DNA from: Petrolisthes cinctipes
Taxonomy: Eukaryota > Arthropoda > Malacostraca > Decapoda > Porcellanidae
DNA length: 64,000 nucleotides
Assembly: GCA_033782935.1 (NCBI GenBank)
Contig: JAWQEG010000004.1
Location: forward strand, 62,001 to 126,000
Direction of reading: 5' to 3'
How positions within the stretch are numbered: the stretch's first letter is position 1; each line of letters opens with the position of its first letter. Positions 22,801 to 37,051 of the stretch are shown piece by piece. Under the pieces are notes generated by a model that saw only the letters and a list, made by a program, of their open reading frames with translations, ran no database searches and was not told the origin of the DNA. The position numbers were made by a program, and so were the translations under genes.

Positions 22801-24454
22801 ATTTTCAGTAAGTTTTTGGCCTGTATTTTGAAAATACTCTAACACGGAGTAGGCATGTACAGATACCTTCTGGGACCTCTAAATATCGAATTTTCGGGTG
22901 TTTTGGGACTGAATTTGAGATATCGATTTTTTGGCACCTAAAAGATCGATTTTTAGCATGTTTTTAGCCTATATTTTGAAAATATTCTAGCACTGAGTAG
23001 GCATGTACAGATTGCTTCTGGGACCCCAAAATATTGAATTTTCGGGTGTTTTGAGCCTGAATTTGAGATATAAACGGGTACAGAAGATACATGCACATAT
23101 TGACTTTGGGCACCAAAAATATCGATTTTCAGCATGTTTTGGGCCTGAATTTTGAAAATACTCTAAGACGGAGTAGGCATGTACAGATCGCTTCTGGGAC
23201 CCCAAAATATCGAATTTTCGGGTGTTTAGGGCCAGAATTTGAGATATAAACGGGTACAGAAGATGCATGCACATATCGACTTTTGGGCACCTAAAAGATC
23301 GATTTTCAGTATGTTTTTGGCCTGTATTTTGAAAATACTCTAACACGGAGTAGGCATGTACAGATACCTTCTGGGACCTCTAAATATCGAATTTTCGGGT
23401 GTTTTGGGACTGAATTTGAGATATCGATTTTTTGGCACCTAAAATATCGATTTTCAGCATGTTTTTAGCCTATATTTTGAAAATATTCTAGCACTGTGTA
23501 GGCATGTACAGATTGCTTCTGGGACCCCAAAATATTGAATTTTCGGGTGTTTTGAGCCTGAATTTGAGATATAAACGGGTACAGAAGATAAATGCATATA
23601 TTGACTTTGGGCATCTAAAATATCGATTTTCAGCATGTTTTGGGCCTGTATTTTGAAAATACTCTAACACTGAGTAGGGATGTACAGATTGCTTCTGGGA
23701 CCCCAAAATATTGAATTTTCGGGTGTTTTGAGCCTGAATTTGAGATATAAACGGGTACTGAAGATGCATGCACATATCGACTTTTGTGCACCTAAAAGAT
23801 CGATTTTCAATATGTTTTGAGCATGTATTTTGAAAATACTCTAACACGGAGTAGGCATGTACAGATCGCTTCTGGGACCCCTAAATATCGAATTTTCGGG
23901 TGTTTTGGGACTGAATTTGAGATATCGACGTTTTGGCTCCTAAAAGATCGATTTTTAGCATGTTTTTAGCCTATATTTTGAAAATATTCTAGCACTGAGT
24001 AGGCATGTACAGATTGCTTCTGGGACCCCAAAATATTGAATTTTCGGGTGTTTTGAGCCTGAATTTGAGATATAAACGGGTACAGAAGATATACATGCAC
24101 ATATTGACTTTGGGCACCAAAAATATAGATTTTCAGCATGTTTTGGGCCTGAATTTTGAAAATACTCTAACACGGAGTAGGCATGTACAGATCGCTTCTG
24201 AGACCCCAAAATATCGAATTTTCGGGTGTTTAGGGCCAGAATTTGAGATATAAACGGGTACAGAAGATGCATGCACATATCGACTTTTGGGCACCTAAAA
24301 GATCTATTTTTTTAGTATGTTTTTGGCCTGTATTTTGAAAATACTCTAACACGGAGTAGGCATGTACAGATACCTTCTGAGACCTCTAAATATCGAATTT
24401 TCGGGTGTTTTGGGACTGAATTTGAGATATCGTTTTTTTGGCACCTAAAATATC
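19894..24454. repeat. Array segment 4: irregular, more variable region
   Basis: Units start at 19894, 20395, 20886, 21377 (truncated A, re-joined at 21461), 21956, 22457, 22948, 23449 and 23950. T2-like units dominate and several are hybrids: the unit at 20395 has a T2-type C start but a T1-type C end, and the unit at 21956 has a B' start and a B end. The unit at 23950 is 505 bp, with an extra AT in GAAGATATACATGC and a longer T run in GATCTATTTTTTTAGTATG. Private substitutions are more frequent than in segments 1 and 3 by eye. Confidence 0.88.
21377..21460. repeat. Truncated A monomer (84 bp) at a register break
   Basis: This A monomer stops inside GGGACCCCAAAATA and the sequence continues at once with TAGCATGTTTTTAGCC of another A monomer (21461-21630, lacking its first 6 bases). 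The two parents share TA at the joint. It is the one clear place in the window where the ~176-bp register is lost. It fits a non-homologous or microhomology joining event, in contrast to the in-register exchanges elsewhere. Confidence 0.9.
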
Positions 24455-24777
24455 GGTTTTCAGCATGTTTTTAGCCTATATTTTGAAAATATTCTAGCAC
24501 TGTGTAGGCATGTACAGATTGCTTCTGGGACCCCAAAATATTGAATTTTCGGGTGTTTTGAGCCTGAATTTGAGATATAAACGGGTACAGAAGATACATG
24601 CACATATTGACTTTGGGCATCTAAAATATCGATTTTCAGCATGTTTTGGGCCTGTATTTTGAAAATACTGTAACACTGAGTAGGCATGTACAGATTGCTT
24701 CTGGGACCCCTAAATATCAAATTTTCGGGTGTTTTGGGACTGAATTTGAGATATCGACTTTTTGGCACCAAAAGGTC
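24455..24777. repeat. Dimer unit A-(B/C), 323 bp
   Basis: A normal A monomer is followed by a monomer that begins as B (AACACTGAGTAGG) and ends as C (GACCCCTAAATATC, then GAGATATCGACTTTTTGG without the 29-bp segment). One monomer-equivalent is missing. This is the product expected from unequal in-register exchange between B and C. It ends with CACCAAAAGGTC. Confidence 0.88.
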
Positions 24778-25769
24778 GATTTTTAGCATGTTTTTAGCCT
24801 ATATTTTGAAAATATTCTAGCACTGTACAGATTGCTTCTGGGACCCCAAAATATTGAATTTTCGGGTGTTTTGAGCCTGAATTTGAGATATAAACGGGTA
24901 CAGAAGATACATGCACATATTGACTTTGGGCACCAAAAATATCGATTTTCAGCATGTTTTGGGCCTGAATTTTGAAAATACTCTAACACGGAGTAGGCAT
25001 GTACAGATCGCTTCTGGGACCCCAAAATATCGAATTTTCGGGTGTTTAGGGCCAGAATTTGAGATATAAACGGGTACAGAAGATGCATGCACATATCGAC
25101 TTTTGGGCACCTAAAAGATCGATTTTCAGTATGTTTTTGGCCTGTATTTTGAAAATACTCTAACACGGAGTAGGCATGTACAGATACCTTCTGGGACCTC
25201 TAAATATCGAATTTTCGAGTGTTTTGGGACTGAATTTGATATATCGATTTTTTGGCACCTAAAATGTCGATTTTTAGCATGTTTTTAGCCTATATTTTGA
25301 AAGTAGTCTAGCACTGTGTAGGCATGTACAGATTGCTTCTGGGACCCCAAAATATTGAATTTTCGGGTGTTTTGAGCCTGAATTTGAGATATAAACGGGT
25401 ACAGAAGATACATGCACATATTGACTTTGGGCATCTAAAATATCGATTTTCAGCATGTTTTGGGCCTGTATTTTGAAAATACTCTAACACTGAGTAGGCA
25501 TGTACAGATTGCTTCTGGGACCCCAAAATATTGAATTTTCGGGTTTTTTGAGCCTGAATTTGAGATATAAACGGGTACTGAAGATGCATGCACATATTGA
25601 CTTTTGTGCACCTAAAAGATCGATTTTCAGTATGTTTTGAGCATGTATTTTGAAAATACTCTAACACGGAGTAGGCATGTACAGATCGCTTCTGGGACCC
25701 CTAAATATCGAATTTTCGGGTGTTTTGGGACTGAATTTGAGATATCGACTTTTTGGCACCTAAAAGATC

Positions 25770-26271
25770 GATTTTTTGCATGTTTTTAGCCTATATTTTG
25801 AAAATATTCTAGCACTGAGTAGGCATGTACAGATTGCTTCTGGGACCCCAAAATATTGAATTTTCGGGTGTTTTGAGCCTGAATTTGAGATATAAACGGG
25901 TACAGAAGATACATGCACATATCGACTTTTGGGCACCTAAAAGATCGATTTTCAGTATGTTTTTGGCCTGTATTTTGAAAATACTCTAACACGGAGTAGG
26001 CATGTACAGATACCTTCTGGGACCTCTAAATATCGAATTTTCGGGTTTTTTGAGCCTGAATTTGAGATATAAACGGGTACTGAAGATGCATGCACATATC
26101 GACTTTTGTGCACCTAAAAGATCGATTTTCAGTATGTTTTCAGACTGTATTTTGAAAATACTGTAACACGGAGTAGGCATGTACAGATCGCTTCTGGGAC
26201 CCCTAAATATCGAATTTTCGGGTGTTTTGGGACTGAATTTGAGATATCGACTTTTTGGCACCTAAAATATC
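25770..26271. repeat. Unit of hybrid monomers (A/B', C'/B, C), 502 bp
   Basis: 25770-25946 starts as A (GATTTTTTGCATG) and ends as B' (CGACTTTTGGGCACC). 25947-26123 starts as C' (TTTTTGGCCTG, AGATACC) and ends as B with GGTACTGAAG and GTGCAC, so it carries the 29-bp segment that C' normally lacks. 26124-26271 is a C monomer with TTTTCAGACTG. The unit keeps an ordinary length although all its junctions are rearranged. Confidence 0.82.
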
Positions 26272-26772
26272 GATTTTCAGCATGTTTTTAGCCTATATTT
26301 TGAAAATATTCTAGCACTGTGTAGGCATGTACAGATTGCTTCTGGGACCCCAAAATATTGAATTTTCGGGTGTTTTGAGCCTGAATTTGAGATATAAACG
26401 GGTACAGAAGATACATGCACATATTGACTTTGGGCACCAAAAATATCGATTTTCAGCATGTTTTGGGCCTGAATTTTGAAAATACTCTAACACGGAGTAG
26501 GCATGTACAGATCGCTTCTGGGACCCCAAAATATCGAATTTTCAGGTGTTTAGGGCCAGAATTTGAGATATAAACTGGTACAGAAGATGCATGCACATAT
26601 CGACTTTTGGGCACCTAAAAGATCGATTTTCAGTATGTTTTTGGCCTGTATTTTGAAAATACTCTAACACGGAGTAGGCATGTACAGATACCTTCTGGGA
26701 CCTCTAAATATCGAATTTTCGGGAGTTATGGGACTGAATTTGAGATATCGATTTTTTGGCACCTATAATATC

Positions 26773-27096
26773 GATTTTTAGCATGTTTTTAGCCTATATT
26801 TTGAAAATATTCTAGCACTGTGTAGGCATGTACAGATTGCTTCTGGGACCCCAAAATATTGAATTTTCGGGTGTTTTGAGCCTGAATTTGATATATAAAC
26901 GGGTACAGAAGATACATGCACATATTGACTTTGGGCATCTAAAATATCGATTTTCAGCATGTTTTGGGCCAGTATTTTGAAAATACTCTAACACTGAGTA
27001 GGCATGTACAGATCGCTTCTGGGACCCCTAAATATCGAATTTTCGGGTTTTTTGGGACTGAATTTGAGATATCGACTTTTTGGCACCTAAAAGATA
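26773..27096. repeat. Dimer unit A-(B/C), 324 bp
   Basis: Normal A, with GATATATAAACGGG instead of GAGATATAAACGGG, is followed by a B-start/C-end fusion like that at 24455. The fusion carries GGGCCAGTATTTTG and GGGTTTTTTGGGAC. The two dimers are separated by about 2.3 kb and differ in point variants, so they may be independent exchanges or diverged copies. Confidence 0.85.
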
Positions 27097-30000
27097 GATT
27101 TTTAGCATGTTTTTAGCCTATATTTTGAAAATATTCTAGCACTGTACAGATTGCTTCTGGGACCCCAAAATATTAAATTTTCGGGTGTTTTGAGCCTGAA
27201 TTTGAGATATAAACGGGTACAGAAGATACATGCACATATTGACTTTGGGCAGCAAAAATATCGATTTTCAGCATGTTTTGGGCCTGAATTTTGAAAATAC
27301 TCTAACACGGAGTAAGCTTGTACAGATCGCTTCTGGGACCCCAAAATATCGAATTTTCGGGTGTTTAGGGCCAGAATTTGAGATATAAACGGGTACAGAA
27401 GGTGCATGCACATATCGACTTTTGGGCACCTAAAAGATCGATTTTCAGTATGTTTTTGGCCTGTATTTTGAAAATACTCTAACACGGAGTAGGCATGTAC
27501 AGATACCTTCTGGGACCTCTAAATATCGAATTTTCGAGTGTTTTGGGACTGAATTTGATATATCGATTTTTTGGCACCTAAAATGTCGATTTTTAGCATG
27601 TTTTTAGCCTATATTTTGAAAATAGTCTAGCACTGTGTAGGCATGTACAGATTGCTTCTGGGACCCCAAAATATTGAATTTTCGGGTGTTTTGAGCCTGA
27701 ATTTGAGATATAAACGAGTACAGAAGATACATGCACATATTGACTTTGGGCATCTAAAATATCGATTTTCAGCATGTTTTGGGCCTGTATTTTGAAAATA
27801 CTCTAACACTGAGTAGGCATGTACAGATTGCTTCTGGGACCCCAAAATATTGAATTTTCGGGTGTTTTGAGCCTGAATTTGAGATATAAACGGGTACTGA
27901 AGATGCATGCACATAATGACTTTTGTGCACCTAAAAGATCGATTTTCAGTATGTTTTGAGCATGTATTTTGAAAATACTCTAACACGGAGTAGGCATGTA
28001 CAGATCGCTTCTGGGACCCCTAAATATCGAATTTTCGGGTGTTTTGGGACTGAATTTGAGATATCGACTTTTTGGCACCTAAAAGATCGATTTTTTGCAT
28101 GTTTTTAGCCTATATTTTGAAAATATTCTAGCACTGAGTAGGCATGTACAGATTGCTTCTGGGACCCCAAAATATTGAATTTTCGGGTGTTTTGAGCCTG
28201 AATTTGAGATATAAACGGGTACAGAAGATACATGCACATATTGACTTTGGGCACCAAAAATATCGATTTTCAGCATGTTTTGGGCCTGAATTTTGAAAAT
28301 ACTCTAACACGGAGTAGGCATGTATAGATCGCTTCTGGGACCCCAAAATATCGAATTTTCGGGTGTTTAGGGCCAGAATTTGAGATATAAACGGGTACAG
28401 AAGATGCATGCACATATCGACTTTTGGGCACCTAAAAGATCGATTTTCAGTATGTTTTTGGCTTGTATTTTGAAAATACTCTAACACGGAGTAGGCATGT
28501 ACAGATACCTTCTGGGACCTCTAAATATCGAATTTTCGGGTGTTTTGGGACTGAATTTGAGATATCGATTTTTTGGCACCTAAAATGTCGATTTTTAGCA
28601 TGTTTTTAGCCTATATTTTGAAAATATTCTAGCACTGTGTAGGCATGTACAGATTGCTTCTGGGACCCCAAAATATTGAATTATCGGGTGTTTTGAGCCT
28701 GAATTTGAGATATAAACGGGTACAGAAGATACATGCACATATTGACTTTGGGCATCTAAAATATCGATTTTCAGCATGTTTTGGGCCTGTATTTTGAAAA
28801 TACTCTAACACTGAGTAGGCATGTACAGATTGCTTCTGGGACACCAAAATATTGAATTTTCGGGTTTTTTGAGCCTGAATTTGAGATATAAACGGGTACT
28901 GAAGATGCATGCACATATCGACTTTTGTGCACCTAAAAGATCGATTTTCAGTATGTTTTGAGCATGTATTTTGAAAATACTGTAACACGGAGTAGGCATG
29001 TACAGATCGCTTCTGGGACCCCAAAATATCGAATTTTCGGGTGTTTTGGGACTGAATTTGAGATATCGACTTTTTGGCACCTAAAAGATCGATTTTTAGC
29101 ATGTTTTTAGCCTATATTTTGAAAATATTCTAGCACTGTACAGATTGCTTCTGGGACCCCAAAATATTAAATTTTCGGGTGTTTTGAGCCTTAATTTGAG
29201 ATATAAACGGGTACAGAAGATACATGCACATATTGACTTTGGGCACCAAAAATATCGATTTTCAGCATGTTTTGGGCCTGAATTTTGAAAATACTCTAAC
29301 ACGGAGTAGGCATGTACAGATCGCTTCTGGGACCCCAAAATATCGAATTTTCAGGTGTTTAGGGCCAGAATTTGAGATATAAACGGGTACAGAAGATGCA
29401 TGCACATATCGACTTTTGGGCACCTAAAAGATCGATTTTCAGTATGTTTTTGGCCTGTATTTTGAAAATACTCTAACACGGAGTAGGCATGTACAGATAC
29501 CTTCTGGGACCTCTAAATAACGAATTTTCGAGTGTTTTGGGACTGACTTTGAGATATCGATTTTTTGGCACCTAAAATGTCGATTTTTAGCATGTTTTTA
29601 GCCTATATTTTGAAAATATTCTAGCACTGACTAGGCATGTACAGATTGCTTCTGGGACCCCAAAATATTGAATTTTCGGGTGTTTTGAGCCTGAATTTGA
29701 AATATAAACGGGTACAGAAGATACATGCACATATTGACTTTGGGCACCAAAAATATCGATTTTCAGCATGTTTTGGGCCTGAATTTTGAAAATACTCTAA
29801 CACGGAGTAGGCATGTACAGATCGCTTCTGGGACCCCAAAATATCGAATTTTCGGGTGTTTAGGGCCAGAATTTGGGATATACGCGGGTACAGAAGATGC
29901 ATGCACATATCGACTTTTGGGCACCTAAAAGATCGATTTTCAGTATGTGTTTGGCCTGTATTTTAAAAATACTCTAACACGGAGTAGGCATGTACAGATA

Positions 30001-33000
30001 CCTTCTGGGACCTCTAAATATCGAATTTTCGGGAGTTATGGGACTGAATTTGAGATATAGATTTTTTGGCACCTATAATATCGATTTTTAGCATGTTTTT
30101 AGCCTATATTTTGAAAATATTCTTGCACTGTGTAGGCATGTACAGATTGCTTCTGGGACCCCAAAATATTGAATTTTCGGGTGTTTTGAGCCTGAATTTG
30201 ATATATAAACGGGTACAGAAGATACATGCACATATTGACTTTGGGCATCTAAAATATCGATTTTCAGCATGTTTTGGGCCTGTATTTTGAAAATACTCTA
30301 ACACTGAGTAGGCATGTACAGATTGCTTCTGGGACCCCAAAATATTGAATTTTCGGGTGTTTTGAGCCTGAATTTGAGATATAAACGGGTACTGAAGATG
30401 CATGCACATATCGACTTTTGTGCACCTAAAAGATCGATTTTTAGTATGTTTTCAGCATGTATTTTGAAAATACTCTAACACGGAGTAGGCATGTACAGAT
30501 CGCTTCTGGGACCCCTAAATATCGAATTTTCGGGTGTTTTGGGACTGAATTTGAGATATCGACTTTTTGGCACCTAAAAGATCGATTTTTAGCATGTTTT
30601 TAGCCTATATTTTGAAAATATTCTAGCACTGAGTAGGCATGTACAGATTGCTTCTGGGACCCCAAAATATTGAATTTTCGGGTGTTTTGAGCCTGAATTT
30701 GAGATATAAACGGGTACAGAAGATACATGCACATATTGACTTTGGGCACCAAAAATATCGATTTTCAGCATGTTTTGGGCCTGAATTTTGAAAATACTCT
30801 AACACCGAGTAGGCATGTACAGATCGCTTCTGGGACCCCAAAATATCGAATTTTCGGGTGTTTAGGGCCAGAATTTGAGATATAAACGGGTACAGAAGAT
30901 GCATGCACATATCGACTTTTGGGCACCTAAAAGATCGATTTTCAGTATGTTTTTGGCCTGTATTTTGAAAATACTCTAACACGGAGTAGGCATGTACAGA
31001 TACCTTCTGGGACCTCTAAATATCGAATTCTCGGGTGTTTTGGGACTGAATTTGAGATATCGATTTTTTGGCACCTAAAATGTCGATTTTTAGCATGTTT
31101 TTAGCCTATATTTTGAAAATATTCTAGCACTGTGTAGGCATGTACAGATTGCTTCTGGGACCCCAAAATATTGAATTTTCGGGTGTTTTGAGCCTGAATT
31201 TGAGATATAAACGGGTACAGAAGATACATGCACATATTGACTTTGGGCATCTAAAATATCGATTTTCAGCATGTTTTGGGCCTGTATTTTGAAAATAGTC
31301 TAACACTGAGTAGGCATGTACAGATTGCTTCTGGGACCCCAAAATATTGAATTTTCGGGTGTTTTGAGCCTGAATTTGAGATATAAACGGGATATGCATG
31401 CACATATCGACTTTTGTGCACCTAAAAGATCGATTTTCAGTATGTTTTGAGCATGTATTTTGAAAATACTCTAACACGGAGTAGGCATGTACAGATCGCT
31501 TCTGGGACCCCTAAATATCGAATTTTCGGGTGTTTTGGGACTGAATTAGAGATATTGACTTTTTGGCACCTAAAAGATCGATTTTTAGCATGTTTTTAGC
31601 CTATATTTTGAAAATATTCTAGCACTGAGTAGGCATGTACAGATTGCTTCTGGGACCCCAAAATATTGAATTTTCGGGTGTTTTGAGCCTGAATTTGAGA
31701 TATAAACGGGTACAGAAGATACATGCACATATTGACTTTGGGCACCAAAAACATCGATTTTCAGCATGTTTTGGGCCTGAATTTTGAAAATACTCTAACA
31801 CGGAGTAGGCATGTACAGATCGCTTCTGGGACCCCAAAATATCGAATTTTAGGGTGTTTAGGGCCAGAATTTGAGATATAAACGGGTACAGAAGATGCAT
31901 GCACATATCGACTTTTGGGCACCTAAAAGATCGATTTTCAGTATGTTTTTGGCCTGTATTTTGAAAATACTCTAACACGGAGTAGGCATGTACAGATACC
32001 TTCTGGGACCTCTAAATATCGAATTTTCGGGTGTTTTGGGACTGAATTTGATATATCGATTTTTTGGCACCTAAAATGTCGATTTTTAGCATGTTTTTAG
32101 CCTATATTTTGAAAATATTCTAGCACTGTGTAGGCATGTACAGATTGCTTCTGTGACCCCAAAATATTGAATTATCGGGTGTTTTGAGCCTGAATTTGAG
32201 ATATAAACGGGTACAGAAGATACATGCACATATTGACTTTGGGCATCTAAAATATCGATTTTCAGCATGTTTTTTTTGCCTGTATTTTGAAAATACTCTA
32301 ACACTGAGTAGGCATGTACAGATTGCTTCTGGGACCCCAAAATATTGAATTTTCGGGTGTTTTGAGCCTGAATTTGAGATATAAACGGGTAATGAAGATG
32401 CATGCACATATCGACTTTTGTGCACCTAAAAGATCGATTTTCAGTATGTTTTGAGCATGTATTTTGAAAATACTTTAACACGGAGTAGGCATGTACAGAT
32501 CGCTTCTGGGATCCCTAAATATCGAATTTTCGGGTGTTTTGGGACTGAATTTGAGATATCGACTTTTTGGCACCTAAAAGATCGATTTTTAGCATGTTTT
32601 TAGCCTATATTTTGAAAATATTCTAGCACTGTACAGATTGCTTCTGGGACCCCAAAATATTGAATTTTCGGGTGTTTTGAGCCTGAATTTGAGATATAAA
32701 CGGGTACAGAAGATACATGCACATATTGACTTTGGGAACCAAAAATATCGATTTTCAGCATGTTTTGGGCCTGAATTTTGAAAATACTCTAACACCGAGT
32801 AGGCATGTACAGATCGCTTCTGGGACCCCAAAATATCGAATTTTCGGGTGTTTAGGGCCAGAATTTGAGATATAAACGGGTACAGAAGATGCATGCACAT
32901 ATCGACTTTTGTGCACCTAAAAGATCGATTTTCAGTATGTTTTTGGCCTGTATTTTGAAAATACTCTAACACGGAGTAGGCATGTACAGATACCTTCTGG

Positions 33001-33074
33001 GACCTCTATTTATCGAATTTTCGGGTGTTTTGGGACTGAATTTGAGATATCGATTTTTTGGCACCTAAAATGTC

Positions 33075-36000
33075 GATTTTTAGCATGTTTTTAGCCTATA
33101 TTTTGAAAATATTCTATCACTGTGTAGGCATGTACAGATTGCTTCTGGGACCCCAAAATATTGAATTTTCGGGTGTTTTGAGCCTGAATTTGAGATATAA
33201 ACGGGTACCGAAGATACATGCACATATTGACTTTGGGCATCTAAAATATCGATTTTCAGCATGTTTTGGGCCTGTATTTTGAAAATACTCTAACACTGAG
33301 TAGGCATGTACAGATTGCTTCTGGGACCCCAAAATATTGAATTTTCGGGTGTTTTGAGCCTGAATTTGAGATATAAACGGGTACTGAAGATGCATGCACA
33401 TATCGACTTTTGTGCACCTAAAAGATCGATTTTCAGTATGTTTTGAGCATGTATTTTGAAAATACTCTAACACGGAGTAGGCATGTACAGATCGCTTCTT
33501 GGACCCCTAAATATCGAATTTTCGGGTGTTTTGGGACTGAATTTGAGATATCGACTTTTTGGCACCTAAAAGATCGATTTTTAGCATGTTTTTAGCCTAT
33601 ATTTTGAAAATATTCTAGCACTGTACAAATTGCTTCTGGGACCCCAAAATATTGAATTTTCGGGTGTTTTGAGCCTGAATTTGAGATATAAACGGGTACA
33701 GAAGATACATGCACATATTGACTTTGGGCACCAAAAATATCGATTTTCAGCATGTTTTGGGCCTGAATTTTGAAAATACTCTAACACCGAGTAGGCATGC
33801 ACAGATCGCTTCTGGGACCCCAAAATATCGAATTTTCGGGTGTTTAGGGAAAGAATTTGAGATATAAACGGGTACAGAAGATGCATGCACATATCGACTT
33901 TTGTGCACCTAAAAGATCGATTTTCAGTATGTTTTTGGCCTGTATTTTGAAAATACTCTAACACGGAGTAGGCATGTACAGATACCTTCTGGGACCTCTA
34001 TTTATCGAATTTTCGGATGTTTTGGGACTGAATTTGAGATATCGTTTTTTTGGCACCTAAAATGTCGATTTTTAGCATGTTTTTAGCCTATATTTTGAAA
34101 ATATTCTAGCACTGTGTAGGCATGTACAGATTGCTTCTGGGACCCCAAAATATTGAATTTTCGGGTGTTTTGAGCCTGAATTTGAGATATAAACGGGTAC
34201 CGAAGATACATGCACATATTGACTTTGGGCATCTAAAATATCGATTTTCAGCATGTTTTGGGCCTGTATTTTGAAAATACTCTAACACTGAGTAGGCATG
34301 TACAGATTGCTTCTGGGACCCCAAAATATTGAATTTTCGGGTGTTTTGAGCCTGAATTTGAGATATAAACGGGTACTGAAGATGCATGCACATATCGACT
34401 TTTGTGCACCTAAAAGATCGATTTTCAGTATGTTTTGAGCATGTATTTTGAAAATACTTTAACACGGAGTAGGCATGTACAGATCGCTTCTGGGACCCCT
34501 AAATATCGAATTTTCGGGTGTTTTGGGACTGAATTTGAGATATTGACTTTTTGGCACCTAAAAGATCGATTTTTAGCATGTTTTTAGCCTATATTTTGAA
34601 AATATTCTAGCACTGAGTAGGCATGTACAGATTGCTTCTGGGACCCCAAAATATTGAATTTTCGGGTGTTTTGAGCCTGAATTTGAGATATAAACGGGTA
34701 CAGAAGATACATGCACATATTGACTTTGGGCATCTAAAATATCGATTTTCAGCATGTTTTGGGCCTGTATTTTGAAAATACTCTAACACTGAGTAGGCAT
34801 GTACAGATTGCTTCTGGGACCCCAAAATATTGAATTTTCGGGTGTTTTGAGCCTGAATTTGAGATATAAACGGGTACTGAAGATGCATGCACATATCGAC
34901 TTTTGTGCACCTAAAAGATCGATTTTCAGTATGTTTTGAGCATGTATTTTGAAAATACTCTAACACGGAGTAGGCATGTACAGATCGCTTCTTGGACCCC
35001 TAAATATCGAATTTTCGGGTGTTTTGGGACTGAATTTGAGATATCGACTTTTTGGCACCTAAAAGATCGATTTTTAGCATGTTTTTAGCCTATATTTTGA
35101 AAATATTCTAGCACTGTACAAATTGCTTCTGGGACCCCAAAATATTGAATTTTCGGGTGTTTTGAGCCTGAATTTGAGATATAAACGGGTACAGAAGATA
35201 CATGCACATATTGACTTTGGGCACCAAAAATATCGATTTTCAGCATGTTTTGGGCCTGAATTTTGAAAATACTCTAACACCGAGTAGGCATGCACAGATC
35301 GCTTCTGGGACCCCAAAATATCGAATTTTCGGGTGTTTAGGGCCAGAATTTGAGATATAAACGGGTACAGAAGATGCATGCACATATCGACTTTTGTGCA
35401 CCTAAAAGATCGATTTTCAGTATGTTTTTGGCCTGTATTTTGAAAATACTCTAACACGGAGTAGGCATGTACAGATACCTTCTGGGACCTCTATTTATCG
35501 AATTTTCGGATGTTTTGGGACTGAATTTGAGATATCGTTTTTTTGGCACCTAAAATGTCGATTTTTAGCATGTTTTTAGCCTATATTTTGAAATTATTCT
35601 AGCACTGTGTAGGCATGTACAGATTGCTTCTGGGACCCCAAAATATTGAATTTTCGGGTGTTTTGAGCCTGAATTTGAGATATAAACGGGTACCGAAGAT
35701 ACATGCACATATTGACTTTGGGCATCTAAAATATCGATTTTCAGCATGTTTTGGGCCTGTATTTTGAAAATACTCTAACACTGAGTAGGCATGTACAGAT
35801 TGCTTCTGGGACCCCAAAATATTGAATTTTCGGGTGTTTTGAGCCTGAATTTGAGATATAAACGGGTACTGAAGATGCATGCACATATCGACTTTTGTGC
35901 ACCTAAAAGATCGATTTTCAGTATGTTTTGAGCATGTATTTTGAAAATACTTTAACACGGAGTAGGCATGTACAGATCGCTTCTGGGACCCCTAAATATC

Positions 36001-37051
36001 GAATTTTCGGGTGTTTTGGGACTGAATTTGAGATATTGACTTTTTGGCACCTAAAAGATCGATTTTTAGCATGTTTTTAGCCTATATTTTGAAAATATTC
36101 TAGCACTGAGTAGGCATGTACAGATTGCTTCTGGGACCCCAAAATATTGAATTTTCGGGTGTTTTGAGCCTGAATTTGAGATATAAACGGGTACAGAAGA
36201 TACATGCACATATTGACTTTGGGCATCTAAAATATCGATTTTCAGCATGTTTTGGGCCTGTATTTTGAAAATACTCTAACACTGAGTAGGCATGTACAGA
36301 TTGCTTCTGGGACCCCAAAATATTGAATTTTCGGGTGTTTTGAGCCTGAATTTGAGATATAAACGGGTACTGAAGATGCATGCACATATCGACTTTTGTG
36401 CACCTAAAAGATCGATTTTCAGTATGTTTTGAGCATGTATTTTGAAAATACTCTAACACGGAGTAGGCATGTACAGATCGCTTCTTGGACCCCTAAATAT
36501 CGAATTTTCGGGTGTTTTGGGACTGAATTTGAGATATCGACTTTTTGGCACCTAAAAGATCGATTTTTAGCATGTTTTTAGCCTATATTTTGAAAATATT
36601 CTAGCACTGTACAAATTGCTTCTGGGACCCCAAAATATTGAATTTTCGGGTGTTTTGAGCCTGAATTTGAGATATAAACGGGTACAGAAGATACATGCAC
36701 ATATTGACTTTGGGCACCAAAAATATCGATTTTCAGCATGTTTTGGGCCTGAATTTTGAAAATACTCTAACAAGGAGTAGGCATGTACAGATCGCTTCTG
36801 GGACCCCAAAATATCGAATTTTCGGGTGTTTAGGGCCTGAATTTGAGATATAAACGGGTACAGAAGATGCATGCACATATCGACTTTTGGGCACCTAAAA
36901 GATCGATTTTCAGTATGTTTTTGGCCTGTATTTTGAAAATACTCTAACACGGAGTAGGCATGTACAGATTCTTCTGGGACCTCTAAATATCGAATTTTCG
37001 GGTGTTTTGGGACTGAATTTGAGATATCGATTTTTTGGCACCTAAAATGTC
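33075..37051. repeat. Array segment 6: 1493-bp three-trimer repeat
   Basis: Units start at 33075, 33576, 34067, 34568, 35069, 35560, 36061 and 36562. The pattern is T1, T1, T2 with deletion (501+501+491 = 1493 bp). 34067-35559 and 35560-37051 are successive copies; 33576-34066 is a copy of 35069-35559. Shared markers are GGGTACCGAAG, GTACAAATTGC, CTTCTTGGACCCC, AACACCGAGTAGGCATGCAC and CCTCTATTTATCG. The 36562 unit departs from the third position pattern: it has AACAAGGAGTAGG and GGGCCTGAATTTG. Confidence 0.9.

Larger units (their letters stand above)
24455..33074. repeat. Array segment 5: dimers, hybrids and scattered indels
   Basis: Units start at 24455, 24778, 25269, 25770, 26272, 26773, 27097, 27588, 28089, 28590, 29091, 29582, 30083, 30584, 31085, 31580, 32081 and 32584. 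Two dimers (24455 and 26773) occur. The unit at 31085 is 495 bp because ACGGGATATGC has lost 6 bp. The unit at 32081 is 503 bp with a run of eight T near 32268. Short T-run variants (GGTTTTTTGAGCC, GGTTTTTTGGGAC) recur at 25544, 26045, 27047 and 28864. The region is still wholly satellite. Confidence 0.9.

Noticed and set aside
24005..24253. Plus-strand open frames (also near 29725, 30066, 33058, 41198, 53405, 58266)
   Set aside because: They arise from local indels or hybrid monomers in the satellite and have no recognisable domain.
31385..31400. 6-bp loss near 31389 as a functional variant
   Set aside because: It occurs once, in a B monomer of the more diverged region, and looks like ordinary drift or a sequencing error.
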